Of a stretch of 64,000 nt of DNA, positions 35,201 to 46,696 are shown piece after piece. Source of the DNA: Alitta virens (Eukaryota; Annelida; Polychaeta; Phyllodocida; Nereididae). The position numbers were made by a program, and so were the translations under genes. The notes beneath the pieces were generated by a model. That model searched no databases, was not told the DNA's origin, and saw nothing but the letters and a program-made list of their open reading frames with translations. The stretch covers positions 30,054,720 through 30,118,719 of the forward strand of contig OW028585.1 of the NCBI GenBank assembly GCA_932294295.1, written 5' to 3'. The stretch's first letter is position 1, and each line of letters begins with the position of its first letter.

Positions 35201-38200
35201 TACATCAAGCCCTGATTAAAATAATTGTAAATGACTCAAGTTATTCTATTCTAATTTATTTATTACATGTAAGGTTTCATTTATTCACAAGTCAGTCGTG
35301 ATTACACATTAACGCATAGAATAAAAAAAAGATTAACTGGGCATGCATCCCTTGTACTCTGTGTCTATGCTGAGGTAAGTAAAAGACCCCCCATGGGGTA
35401 AATGTGTAACATGGGTGGACTGCTCCTCTCTCTCACCTCATCAATCAACACTCGATAGTGGAAAGAACTTGTCTCAGAGGACTTCACTTCCCATATCTAT
35501 CCATCTATCTTAATACTTACTATCGATCTATCTTACTATCTATCTATTCTATCTATCTATCTATCTATCTGTCTAGCTGTCTGTCTGTCTGTCTATCTAT
35601 TCTATCTATCTATCTATCTGTCTAGCTGTCTGTCTATCTGTCTATCTACAATTCCTAGGCTTGTTGTATTCTTTAATGATAGCTTTATTATAATTGAAAT
35701 ATCGGATATTTTTCAGGTTAGTTGTATGTGGATGCAAGCTCTCAAGACTCGGCCAGATCTTATTGAGAAATATTTCGATCTTTTAATGAATGGGTAGGTG
35801 CATTCTACTGGTGGATTTGCTGATGTAGTTTCCATAATCTTAATCGCTATTATTATTGTGGGTGAATAATTTGAACAGTCTCAAAAAAAAAAAAAAAGCA
35901 GTGCTTTGTTTTCTTTAAATTGAATAAATAGTGAGCTATCTTGATTTTCAGGAATTACAGAGATGTTCGACAAGCCCTTGTATTTAGTGATCATGAGAAT
36001 CTGGATATCATTTCCCAGTATTTCTTTGAGTAAGTTTCTTGATGTCACTAATAAGCGTGATAAGTTACTTTGAATTATCAATGGTATCTCGTACATAAAG
36101 TTCTAACAGAAGGAGACGGTCGTACTACTGTTTGATGAAATCATCGCAATGACCTGATTGAATGATGACATCATCAAACAATGGTTTGGAACGTCTTGCT
36201 GGTGGCTCCCTCTGGTAGTAATGAGATGCTCGTTACTTTCAAATAATTGAATTAAAGCAAAATGAGAGTGGGCCAAGTCTATTGCATTCACTTCATTGTC
36301 TTCTTAATACTGATTACCTACCATCCAGAGCCTTGCTGGGTTCACTATCTGTCTATAAAATAAATAAACTTCACCTTGTATTTAATTTTTCTTGCCAATA
36401 AAAATCCAATATGTAAACAAACCAAGTGGGTGATGATGCCATTTCCATTGTATTTCCAATGTTTTGGTCTTGATTTAATATATCATTTGTTTTTTGTAAT
36501 TAATGCCTGATAGATTCATTAGCTTACACATATTTAGTGTGCCTTGATCAAAGAAGGTGATTTTCAATCATTTGAGGAAGTTATAGAAAATTTTAATTTT
36601 GACAGACATTGGAGCTTCAAGAAAGTTTGCCTTAAAATATATTTATTAATGATGTCATTAAATAAATGTGTCTATCTCATGTTTATCTGACCATTGGACT
36701 GTCAGGTGTATTTATGGATGTACGAGTTAAGTATTTCTTGTTTTTACTAAATTCTCTTTCTTCCTACAGTCTCCATGGATCACAGGCCTATGCAGTTTCA
36801 CCAAATGCGACTGATGACGACTTGAAAGCTTTACGTGATACGCTCCATAAAAAGGTTGGCGTTCGCTTAAAATCTATATTTCATCATATTTTGCCTTTTG
36901 TTATGTAATGACAGTTATAAAGGACTAGACATGGTTGAATTTCACATTTAGCGGTCAGCTAGACAGTGACCATTTTGTTTGTGTGCGCTGTATCTACTTA
37001 AAATGGAATTATATACAAGTCCCCTTCCCTCCTTCCCTCCTTCCCTCCTTCCCTCCTTCCCTCCTTCCCTCCTTCCCTTATCTTCCTTCCCTTGATCTTT
37101 CTTCCTTCCCTCCCTTCCTCTCTTCCTTCCTTCTGCATATTTTCCTTTTCTTCAACTTATATTTACTGGTGCATAATTCTTTATGATTGTTCTTTAACTG
37201 ATTATTCCAGATTGTTATATGCAATGAAACAATTCTACGCATACTCCTTGACTCGGGATCTCAAATTCCACTCAACAAACTAATGTCCGGTACTTCAAAG
37301 CGGGAATCCACATCAACGAGGATCGTTCCATTCATGGAACTGATTAATGAGGAAAGAGACATCCTCCGTCATGCCATGAAAATGATAAATTCAAGTCAGA
37401 TTGGGACTTTCCAGCTTGAGCAAGTTGATGTTTTGGATATTGATGGTTCAAAGGAGGTATTGAAGCGCACTGAATTTAATTATCCATAGTGTTATATCTT
37501 GTACTGTTAATTTCCAAATCATTAGGTAACAGTTATGTATGTTATATAGTATAAACAAGAACCTGAGCAGCAGCTATATACCCCATCTCCTAGCACTTGG
37601 CAAGGAGGGATATCCTTCGTGGCAGATCGGTTAGATATGCAGGGTAAAGCTGCTCATGAAAGTTAGGACTGGGCACATTACATTCCTTCAAAATTGAACT
37701 TAAAATTTGTCAATCTCCAGTTCTTGTCTAATATCTCTATGCTGCTGCGTCTGAATCATAGCCAGCTTATATGACCAGATGTAATGATGAGATGATAAGG
37801 ATTGGAGTCCATACCATTTTACACATTTACCCCTTGGGTAGGGCCTTTTATTTGCCCAAGTGTTCATTTTCTAGTCATGTTTTCGTGTTTGTTAATAATA
37901 ATGGTAAAATTTTATATTTTACAGAAAAGTGGAGTGCGTCTCCATGGCGACAGGATGCAAGTGCCTCGTTGGATGTTAAATAAAGAAGTTGTTCACAAAA
38001 CTGTTCATGGTGGAAAAGTTTTGACTGAAGCCCAACAGGTTTGTGTGCACTTTATGACATTGAGAAAGTAACTATTTTGATCTAAAACTGTACAATGCAA
38101 CCCCAAGGCCCAAACCCCACCCACAGGTATATCATTGTGCATCAGTGTTAAGTTAATTTGGGTGCGAGTCCGAAACCTCACCCACAGTTACCCTCAGATA

Positions 38201-41200
38201 TTTAGACGTGTCACCATATCATTCAACTATTAAGTAATTTAATTTCTTTAAAATGCATCCATTCATTCTCAGCACTTTTGTAATTTATTTAATCTATATA
38301 TATATATATCTTAGGGTTTAGTGCAGTATAGCGGACCCAAATCTATGCCCTTATAAATGTGGCGTCCATTAAAAATTAAATTTTTTATCAAATATTTCAC
38401 AACTTTGAAGTTCTAGCACAATTAAAATAACATTTGGTGTAGAATAGCGGGGGTTTGGGGGCTGTAGCCCCCTAGAAAAGCAAAATAAACTCTTGTCTTT
38501 ACCTAAATATGAAAACCGCCGTCATAACTAGATCAGTTTGTGACGTCATAAATTTATTTCAAGCACTTTTACGTCATAGGCCAGGCGAAGAGGCTCGTTA
38601 AATATGGTCAAAAATCTGGGTCCGTTATACTGCACTTTTTCCATATATTATTCAAATATCATTTGTGTTATTATTTTTTCTTATCATCTATAAGTATTGT
38701 ATAGAAATGTACTCTTTTATTCTTGCAAAAGGGCGACAATTACGGTGTTAAAAAAACTCTTTTGTGTGTCCCAACCTATTTTCAAATTTCAAATAAAGCA
38801 TTTCCGACTCGTAACTGTTTTGTTTTTATAAATAAAAATGTCGAAATAAAATCAATGTCAATGTCCACCTTACTGTTAAGACCATTGAATTTTGATCAGT
38901 AGAAATGTAATCTTGAGATTACGCTGTGTTTCTGTTATAGATCGTAGGATTTCGTCTGCGGCATATGTCTCATTTGTGTTTATCATAATTTTGTTGTTGT
39001 TGTCGTTTTCAGTGTCTCTGCGCTGTGACTCACTTAGCTCTTTGCCTGGTGAACAAAAGCCCCCAAAGACTCAATTTGACAGGGTATGACAAACTCAGAG
39101 AAAATACTGGTACAGCTGGCTGGGTTTTTAACTTACTGTTTAACATGGCTAACCAGGTAAGCGGCACAAGTTTGCGAAGTAATTTACTGAAGTATGGAAA
39201 TAATTACGAAATGTACTATCTTAACTTTGATATATATTGAAATTGATGCATTTGCGTTTCTAGTGTAAATGGGGTCATTTGGATGCAAGATTACTATAGT
39301 TTTTTTTCCTCAAAAGTATATTTGACACTTTCTTTATTTTGATGCACCTTTTGTGAGATTTTGAACATGATCAATTTCTTGATGTGTAACAATTTTGAAT
39401 GACTTCTTGTCTATGTCGCTGTCATAATTATTTTAAGGAGATATTGATATGTCGCAATTTCAACGATTTCTTATCAATGCCATTGACATAATGTTAGAAC
39501 TTGAACAATTTTCAGACATCCTCTCCCTTAAACACCCGCTTTTGGTTTTTTGACAGACCCCGACCCTTCTTTGTTCTCTTTTTTTCTCTTTTGGAGAACC
39601 CGTCCCCCCCCCCCCCCCCCCCCCTTTTATTTTTTTTTCAAAAAAATGTCCTTTGCATCCCCTCCCCTTTTTAAATGGAATAGCCCTTACTATACTTTGA
39701 AAATAAGCTAAGTTTGGTATCATATTTATTAAAAAGGTCTGTGGATCAGCCAAAAAGTTCTGCATTGAATTGCATCAAGCACCTACCCCAGGTGTCGCCA
39801 CTGATCATGCTGAATGTGTGAATCGGGAAAAGGAATACCAAAGAGAACTTGCAACTTTGAATGTAAGTAGGGAATTATATTTGTTGCTTTCAGTGAATTT
39901 TTGTGAACTATTATTACCGTCAAGTTTGTTTTCTCTTGTTGTAATTTAGACGCATTTACTTGTCGTGAAATAAACTAGTAAACTAGCTATTGAATTATAA
40001 TGTTTCCACATATCAGTGATTGCAGCTGACTAGAAAAACTTAATCATTGCTTTTGTGGACTCCAAGCCATGCCATCTCGTCATGACGTATGCTCCTAGTA
40101 GATATGTCAGCCGACTATATGCTTCAGCCTTGTAGAAAGAATGGAAAAAATGCAGTATACATTTATTTCACAGGAGAGAATGGAAAAAATTCAAGAATCA
40201 ACGAGCAAAGAAATGAAGTCCGTGCAAGAGCACATCAAAGAATTGGAAAACGAACTGGTTCAGTGGGAATTGAAATTAATGAATGGCGAGGAAAAACTAA
40301 AGAAATACTACGAGAAAGAATTTAGTTTGGAAAAAGTAAGTTGTTTGATGTATGCTATTTCAGAGGTTATTGAAATCAGAGATGTGATTTGTTTAAAAAA
40401 ATGATATTAAAAGATAAATAAAAAAATATAAGAACATTTTTTTTCTCCCCAGCGTAAATTTTTTTTCTCCCCAGTGTTAATTTTATGTCGGATGAAATTG
40501 TAACGAGCTACAAAATATTTCATTTTCATTTTGTTTTTCTACTCACTTTTATAAATATTTCTGTTATGTATTTTGTTATTTAGGAAAAACAGAACGACCT
40601 TGTCCAAACAATTGAATACTGGAAGAAAAAATGCTCAGAAGAAATGAATCTGGTTAGTATCAATTATACTGTATCAATTATTATACTATGATATTAACTT
40701 ATGTATTACTAAGAGGTTTTATTTGATCCGTCACTATAATAAAGATGAATTGATTTGCTAAAGGGGTATACTGTATTTAGTGTTATAATTTTCCCAGTTA
40801 TTTTTGCTTTGGCAAGTTTTGATGATAATCGACAAACAAACTTTGTGACCAAATTTTTTTGATGATGATTGACAAAACAAACTTTGTGACCAAAAAAAAA
40901 ACTTATCAGCTCTTATCATGCAGTAAAGATTTGACAACTGTATCATTGATAAATTGGTGATATTAATTAACAAATTTAAATTCGATGAAGTCAACAGTAG
41001 CCATGCATGTTCATGTAAAATTAGAAAATAGTAATTTTGACAGACAGTGGAGCTGTTTAATAGAGGGGTAAAACAATGAAAATCCGGTCTGGTGGAATTG
41101 GAATATTGTCGCCGTTTACAGCAAGTGATCGTTCTAAACGGATGACTGTGATCACGGGTTTGACTGTATTTAGAATTGTAGATATTGGGGGAAAAATTTT

Positions 41201-42360
41201 TATACAATGCATTTTTTATTGTGGCTATTTATTATTTTATTTTCAACCGGAACAGAGAGAAGAAATGCAAGATATATTCACGAGAAAGGAGAGAACACTT
41301 CTGGAAGAATTGAATCATTATGTAAAAGAATGTCAGAAAAGGTAACCAGTGAAAGTTAATTTTAAGACCGCCGAACTATTGACCCATTAAATTGTGGACT
41401 GATAATATATCACCATTGTAATTTGTCTCAAGACCCCCAGTAAATAGTTAAAAAAAACTCAAGTGGCAGCATAAGTGAATGGCCAAATGCGGAGTGAAAA
41501 AACTTAGCAGCTGCCATTTTTATTTTACTAGTAGATTATAGATTGTATACACTAGAGTAGATATAGACGCCAGACTTGGTTTTGTAATGTTGTATGTTTT
41601 GTATGTTTGTTTTGTGATGTTAGATGACACATGTATCAATTTCTGATATCAAGTTTGTCAATAAAACTATATATATATAGGTTATTATAATGCTCATTTT
41701 CATGTAAAATTGCAAATATATGTATCTGAATTTGGATTGTTACTTAATTGACCACTAAGTAAGAGCACCTTTTCCTGTAGTTCAATCAATAATTGACCAC
41801 TTGTGCTCTCAATTATTACTTTTCAATAGTTCTGAAAAAATTCAGGATTTATGTGATAATTCTTCAGGACGGATGCATTGCAAATATTTATGGGTGGGCA
41901 AGCAGCGGCAGCAGGTGACCAAATCAGTGGAATTGGCATACTTCAATTACAGGAGTTGATTAAATCAATATCAGAAGATTTACAGGTAGTGACAATTATA
42001 AAGAGATATTTAAATTACTGACATTTTTTATTTTTTAGCAAACTAACAAAAATTGTCATAACATAAACAAATCATCAATCATAGTGACAATCATTCAATC
42101 AATCATTCTTAGTCATTCATAGTCATTCATAGTCATTATCATCAATATACATGATCATGGTTAAAGAGTACTTTGTATCTTTTCAGGAATCCCACTTCAT
42201 GTGTAATGTCTGCTTCCAGCACCGCAAAACCCACATGTTCCTCGATTGCGGACATTATTCTTTTTGTGAAACATGTGCAAGTCAACTGTTTACCTCAAGT
42301 GTTCCTTTATGTCCGCTATGCAAATGCGACATTACAAGAGTTATCAGAATTTATGAATAG
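32243..42360 (+). CDS. GHKL (Bergerat-fold) ATPase - coiled coil - RING finger protein, complete
   Basis: Seventeen exons with GT-AG borders and consistent phase give 769 residues: 32243-32416, 33025-33398, 33856-33919, 34223-34277, 34874-35037, 35717-35793, 35952-36029, 36770-36854, 37211-37456, 37925-38038, 39013-39156, 39737-39862, 40174-40335, 40584-40652, 41256-41341, 41868-41985, 42187-42360. Residues 32-40 (EIVQNWHDG) match the GHKL N-box ExxxNxxDA/G. GQFGEGLKVGA at 121-131 matches the GxxGxG lid loop. The usual DxGxG box is not obvious; LFLINKHTSL (92-101) lies where it would be expected. Residues about 555-672 are charged and heptad-like (coiled coil). The last 57 residues form a C3HC4 RING: C718, C721, C733, H735, C739, C742, C754, C757, of the compact IAP/MDM2-like type. 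Predicted role (inference): an E3 ubiquitin ligase whose shape or assembly is switched by ATP, as in MORC or HSP90-like clamps. An in-frame TGA at 32189 supports the ATG if the leader is unspliced. No name known to me. Confidence 0.85.
32528..32847 (+). mobile_element. MITE-like family C, copy 3 (GHKL-RING intron 1)
   Basis: 320-bp copy from AATAGTGGATTTTCACGGAA to GTGAAAAGACTCTATT, lying between the first two coding exons of the GHKL-RING gene. Confidence 0.75.
33510..33690 (+). mobile_element. SINE-like family 2 copy, variant 3' end
   Basis: GGTGGTCCCTTGTACTCAGT, ATGCTGAGGCAAATAATAGA, CCCATGGGGTAAATGTGTAA, then a variant tail TCAATCAACCCTCGATAGCG, ACAAGAACTTGCC, ending in ACTTCCCATATCTATC. 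The same variant tail is at 35.4-35.5 kb, so at least two subfamilies exist. It lies in an intron of the GHKL-RING gene. Confidence 0.65.
34589..34782 (+). mobile_element. tRNA-Gly-headed SINE, near full-length copy
   Basis: Begins with a G run, then an A box (TAGCTCAGTGGTAG), a glycine-like anticodon loop (CTTCCAA) and a B box (GGGTTCAATTCCC), followed by the family tail. Imperfect flanking repeats ACATCGATATGATG (34575-34588) and ACATTGATATGACG (34783-34796) look like a decayed target-site duplication. Its 3' end has a CACCAC repeat. It sits in an intron of the GHKL-RING gene. Confidence 0.85.
35345..35515 (+). mobile_element. SINE-like family 2 copy, variant 3' end
   Basis: CCCTTGTACTCTGTGTCTAT, GAGGTAAGTAAAAGACCCCC, ATGGGGTAAATGTGTAACAT, then TCAATCAACACTCGATAGTG and ACTTCCCATATCTATC. 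The tail runs straight into a TATC/GTCT microsatellite, as if the array grew from the element's 3' end. Confidence 0.65.
35505..35650 (+). repeat. (TATC)n/(TGTC)n microsatellite
   Basis: Tetranucleotide array of CTAT and CTGT units with small interruptions (CTATTCTATC, GTCTAGCTGTC), in an intron of the GHKL-RING gene, adjoining the end of a SINE-like copy. Confidence 0.9.
37020..37130 (+). repeat. (CCTTCCCT)n microsatellite
   Basis: Pyrimidine-only run of CCTTCCCT units followed by degenerate CTTCC repeats, just upstream of the exon starting at 37211. Open frames across it are low-complexity artefacts. Confidence 0.9.
37745..37860 (-). mobile_element. SINE-like family 2 copy, partial
   Basis: Minus-oriented: CAGCTTATATGACCAGATGT, AATGATGAGATGATAAGGAT, TTGGAGTCCATACCATTTTA, CACATTTACCCC, GGGCCTTTTATTTGCCCAAG. 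It lies just upstream of the exon at 37925. Confidence 0.6.
38321..38635 (+). mobile_element. MITE-like family A, copy 3
   Basis: 315-bp copy, about 100 bp longer than the others; the extra interior includes GGGGGTTTGGGGGCTGTAGC. Same terminal inverted repeats (GTGCAGTATAGCGGACCCA / GGGTCCGTTATACTGCAC). Similarity to copy 1 continues a few bases outward (GGTTTA before, TTTTTCC after), so the true element is slightly longer. Lies in an intron of the GHKL-RING gene. Confidence 0.75.
39604..39688. repeat. Poly-C run with MITE-like right end
   Basis: A run of 21 C followed by T/A-rich sequence and CTTTTTAAATGGAATAGCCC, which resembles the right end of the inverted-repeat element in the OLA1 3' UTR. 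The left end is not recognisable. Intronic in the GHKL-RING gene, just before the exon at 39737. Confidence 0.5.
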
Positions 42361-42865
42361 TGAAAGAAGACCTGTTTTCCAAGCTCACTAAATAGTTTTG
42401 TAGAATTTTGTATTCATTATATTTTGAATCGTATTATAATGTAATATTGAATAATTTTGTACCATTTGATAAGTTCACAAACATTCCAGTAAACTAGTAA
42501 GTTTATCCTGTATACATGGAAGAGCTTATATACAATTTTAACCATATTGTGATACTGCAGACTATGTGTTAATTGCTGTTGATGATATGTATTTTTAGGG
42601 GAATATAGTATAGAATCTACATTGTTGCAGGCAACATTTATATATGGTCTCTACATTATTCAAGAATTAAAGGTTGCACCAGTTTACGTTGTTTATTTAT
42701 TTTTTGTTTATCACTTTTTTTTCTTGTCATCTGTATATGACTGCTTTTACCATGTTTAGCAGTGCTGAAGATGAATTTAATGCAATGAATGTAAATTTTA
42801 ATGGACTACTTGCATGGTATCTAAATTAATTTTCTTTTGAAATAAAGCACAAAAAGAAAAACCAC
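42361..42865 (+). other. 3' UTR of the GHKL-RING gene
   Basis: Non-coding AT-rich sequence from the stop to the AATAAA at 42841-42846. Unremarkable otherwise. Confidence 0.5.
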
Positions 42866-43489
42866 ATAAAAATAGAATTTGTTGGCAGCGACAAAAAACA
42901 ATGATTGTGGATCGAACGGATCGCAGATTATGGTGTCGTGATCCTGCAAACTTCCCCGCCCGCACTATATTATAGGCGTAAGTGTGTCGTGCTAATTACC
43001 AAAATCCATAATATGAGAAATTCTTGGCTTGTTACTCAATATTTTAGTATATAAAAAAAAGTGAAATATTTGGTTATCTGATTAAAAATGTTTGAGGCCT
43101 GCTTCACATACACGTAGAGCTGTGTATTCAACGGGCGTTTTCAGGATCCAAGAGCTTTGCAAACACACCGCCAGGTTCGCCACTTGCGGTGATTTCCCTA
43201 TTTGGTCACGTGACGTTTGACGTCAAACTGCCAAATAAAGTCAGGTGACTGGCTGTTCCAGGAATACGCTATCCACCCCAGTATTCTTGATCTTTAAGTG
43301 CAATTTATGAATGAAATAAAGAACCGATGACATTATATTGATGTCACAACCATGAAAAATAATATTTATAAGTTTTCCGAGGAGTAGATAGCTATTAATT
43401 GTGGGTTTGACAAGGAAAATCCATATTAAGACATTCACTGGCTGTTCCGTCAATTGAACAACAACAAATACCAGACAGTGTTGGTGACA
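42866..43489 (+). promoter_or_regulatory. Candidate promoter for a rightward gene
   Basis: Intergenic after the GHKL-RING gene. It contains an E-box CACGTG at 43207-43212 and a perfect CRE TGACGTCA at 43218-43225, followed within 270 bp by a candidate first exon. The GC content rises relative to the surroundings. Supported only by motifs and position. Confidence 0.35.
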
Positions 43490-43497
43490 ATGGCGGA

Positions 43498-43550
43498 ATG
43501 ATCAGAAACGTCGCTGAAGATCCAAATTGTGAGGCCCGTTATTCTATCAG
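43498..43550 (+). CDS. Candidate first coding exon (weak)
   Basis: ATG at 43498 opens MIRNVAEDPNCEARYSIR up to a good donor (CAG/GTATGT) at 43550. A three-codon upstream frame (ATG GCG GAA TGA, 43490-43501) overlaps this ATG through ATGA, a layout that would restrain translation. No downstream exon in matching phase was found, so the gene, if real, has a long intron or is non-coding. Confidence 0.25.
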
Positions 43551-45400
43551 GTATGTCTGTATCTTTATATTTACAATGTCGGTCAACTCAAAATGACTTG
43601 AACTTTCCATTTACGTGCATGTTGTGTCGGTAAATGGCTCAGAATGTAGGATTGACGGCTGGTTGGTCACGTTGCATGCGACTGCCTTTTTTGGCGGGTT
43701 GGGAATCACCTCAGCTTTGGATCCAGATTTGAGGCAATATTACGCAATTTTACCCTAATCTATTCATCTGACACCCCTAGCTACCTTTAGAGGAGATTAT
43801 ATTCTCCCCAAGAAGCCTCTTATTTGGATCTACATCCAAATCATGGCTTGTTGATGTCTTAAAGATTGCAGGTGATTCGTTTTCACAGCCATTTTGCTCT
43901 TGGATCAATAAATCAATGGACGTGGAGGTCCGAGTAATTATACCCGGTATGATCTCTAAATGTTAGAGATACATTTAGGATTTAAATTAATTCATAAAAT
44001 TCATGTGTAACCTCTATGTGATTTAAGGCATATATTGCACAAGGTAGAGGCCTGTGCTTTACCAAACCTCTTTGCTTTAACTTTAGGCCTAAGTACAATG
44101 TAACACTTACAGCTTGTATATTTTATCACAATACTTGGTAATATATTTATACACGTACACTTTCTTGTCCTTCTTGTATGGTTTTTTTTTAGTTACAATC
44201 ATCATACAAATAAGCCATTAATTCTGGTCAATAATGACAATATCATATTTAGCTAAAGTCTAACAGGTACAGCATGTACACCAGTCGAATTATCAACATT
44301 CTGGTTGTTGATATTTTTCTTATTGGCTTACTTACACAGGTGTTTATTTTATCAGATCTATTTTTGTATGTTTGCACCTGGCTATATCTTATCACTTCTG
44401 GTATTTAGTTTGAGCTGATAAACGATTGCATATATATATATATATATACTTGCATTTTAAAATACTTGATTGTTCAAGAAACTATTAGATAAACTCAAGA
44501 TGATTGAATTAATCATAATTTAAAAAGGATGTATTAAAATGTTCTTTGCATGAATCATATTATGATTGTTTGAAAAATTAAGGCCAACCCAGCAGAAATA
44601 CATGTATGATAAAAATTTCTTTACAAAATCTATTTACTCATATTGCGATAGAAAGCACAGAATGTGCAATTTCAGGTCCTGTTGGAGTTAAAAACCTGTT
44701 GGAGTTAAAAACCAGATGTATAGTGATGTTTTGACTTTTAGCATTTTTGACACGCACCCATGAAACAATTCCTCTTGGATCAGAATTTAAAATTGGGTAG
44801 GGAAAAAAACGCACCCAAAAAAAAAACTCCAAAGAAATAACTTGTAAATGCTAGTGACTGCTCAATCAGCAACATGATGTTAGCCATGTCTGTGCTGTGA
44901 AAATTATGCTTGACTCCTGTAGCCGTTTCATTCCATGCTATGAACTGCTATGAACTGCTATGCCTTCATGTCTGAACATCAAAGGCCCAAAAATCATGTC
45001 TTCGAAAGCCAGAATTGCATCTTCAAAGACGCGATACAGACTTCAAAGAAGGAGAAATATCCCAAATTTACCACTGATACCACAGTGTGCTAGTAATATG
45101 TCACTAGGTTTTTGTTTATAGTCTGTTACCTTGGTAACTAGCGCCTCTTTTGAAGAGATAAGGGTGTTCCAGCCTCACTTTGAGTTGAGATGATCATTTG
45201 TTACTAGATTGTGTAAGTACTCAGCTGTCTAAGAGTTCTCATGATAAAAAATGATTTCAGAGCAAAAGGAGTGTAAATGATGTTCGTGTAGGTCCACGAT
45301 TATTATGCACTTATGTAATTAAGGGTTAACTCTATTTGAATTAAAATAAATATGTTTTTATATATAAAATAAATATGTTTTAATATATTCATAAATACAA
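43551..45400. other. Gene-free stretch
   Basis: AT-rich intergenic or intronic sequence without convincing exons or dispersed repeats shared with other parts of the window. Confidence 0.4.
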
Positions 45401-45405
45401 TATAA

Positions 45406-45775
45406 TTCATAAATACAAAAATTACAACTTGTAATTATCATAATTAATGACACAATATATGACTGTGGGTGATATATATCAACTCATATTGTTATAATGT
45501 ATTTAATGTCACAACACATGAATTAAAATAAATATGTTTTAATATATTGTCTGAAGCTCCGAACCAGCAATTTTTTTAGCGTTAAATATTGTATGTAATT
45601 TGTATTTTTCCTTCAATTACCCGAGAGATACTTTGGCTTGCCCCGGCAATAATAATGCTCAAGTTAATTCATAAATACAAAAATTACAAGTTATCATAAT
45701 TGTCATAATTAATATAATGACACAATATATGACCGTGGGTGATATATTTACTCATATTGTGATAATGTATTTACA
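45406..45775 (+). repeat. Direct duplication of about 110 bp, 262 bp apart
   Basis: TTCATAAATACAAAAATTAC, followed by ATCATAATTAATGACACAAT and ATATGACTGTGGGTGATATA, occurs at 45406-45510 and again, slightly diverged, at 45668-45775. AT-rich, non-coding. Confidence 0.7.
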
Positions 45776-46199
45776 CATTTTATGGCAATGTATTTACCAT
45801 TTACTAACATGAATGTCACTGTCATTAAATGGACAGACGTACAAATTCTTATTGCTGTGGTTTGGTAAAATACAAATTTTAAAGTCACATAAAATGTGTT
45901 ATTCAACCAATGAAACAGCAGGAAAATGCAGAATTATTACTGATATATGTGCTAAGTACAAATGATAGCCAAATATTGCTGATTTCAAAATAATTGTGTT
46001 GTTAGTTAGATAGTAAGGATAATGCTGAATAGATTACTGATAATGTGTTAACAACTAAGCATAATTGTCTATTATTTGCAGATAAATGCCAACTTCTTTT
46101 TTGTTAAGATGTTTTTGATATATTCTAATGTTGCTCTCCACCATACACATGAAGACACGTGCCACTTGTCTGTCAAAGTGTGCAACCTGTCTGACTTCA

Positions 46200-46460
46200 A
46201 AAACACCCCCCCCCCCCCCCATTACTTGGGAAAGAAGAAGGGGGGGGGGGGGGAGAATCGCCTAAATGTTTCTCTAATAATGCACTGGGGGCTCTAATTG
46301 TGTTGTTGCAACACTTCTGTGAAAATATGATTAACACTTATAATTTGCAGAGCAAAAATGAAATTGCTCCTTAAAGACCTAATTATTTACCTCTGATAAT
46401 GCACCGGGGCTCTAATTGTGTTGTTTGCAACACCTTTCTGAAAATGTGATAAACTCGTTA
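46200..46460 (+). repeat. Poly-C/poly-G hairpin and local direct duplication
   Basis: A run of C at 46206-46220 and a run of G at 46241-46253 are inverted relative to each other and could fold. Just after, TAATGCACTGGGGGCTCTAA, TTGTGTTGTTGCAACAC (46280-46315) is repeated as TAATGCACCGGGGCTCTAAT, TGTGTTGTTTGCAACAC (46396-46432), a direct duplication about 115 bp apart. Confidence 0.65.
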
Positions 46461-46511
46461 GTAACAGTATACTTTCATATATATATATATACTTGTTTGT
46501 TACATACTCGG

Positions 46512-46696
46512 TGGGGGGCCTAGCTCAGTAGTAGCGCGCTGGGCTTCCAACTACTGGGTCCCGGGTTCAATTCCCGGTCGAGCCTATGTTGGATGGCTGT
46601 TTCATCCCTCATCTCATTGCCATGGTCCCTGCCTGTCCTAATTAGCCCATCAGGTGCAGAAATACAGGACATAAAGCCCTTATCCAGCACCACCAT
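46512..46696 (+). mobile_element. tRNA-Gly-headed SINE, full-length copy
   Basis: The best-preserved copy: GGGGGCCTAGCTCAG start, A box, CTTCCAA anticodon loop, B box GGGTTCAATTCCC, then the tail GTTGGATGGCTGTTTCATCC to GACATAAAGCCC. Flanks TGTTACATACTCGG before and TGTTACAACATACTCAGG after suggest an imperfect target-site duplication. Confidence 0.85.

Noticed and set aside
46559..46600. Functional tRNA-Gly gene.
   Set aside because: The tRNA-like head is degenerate in the anticodon stem, is joined to a conserved non-tRNA tail, and recurs with target-site duplications: a SINE.
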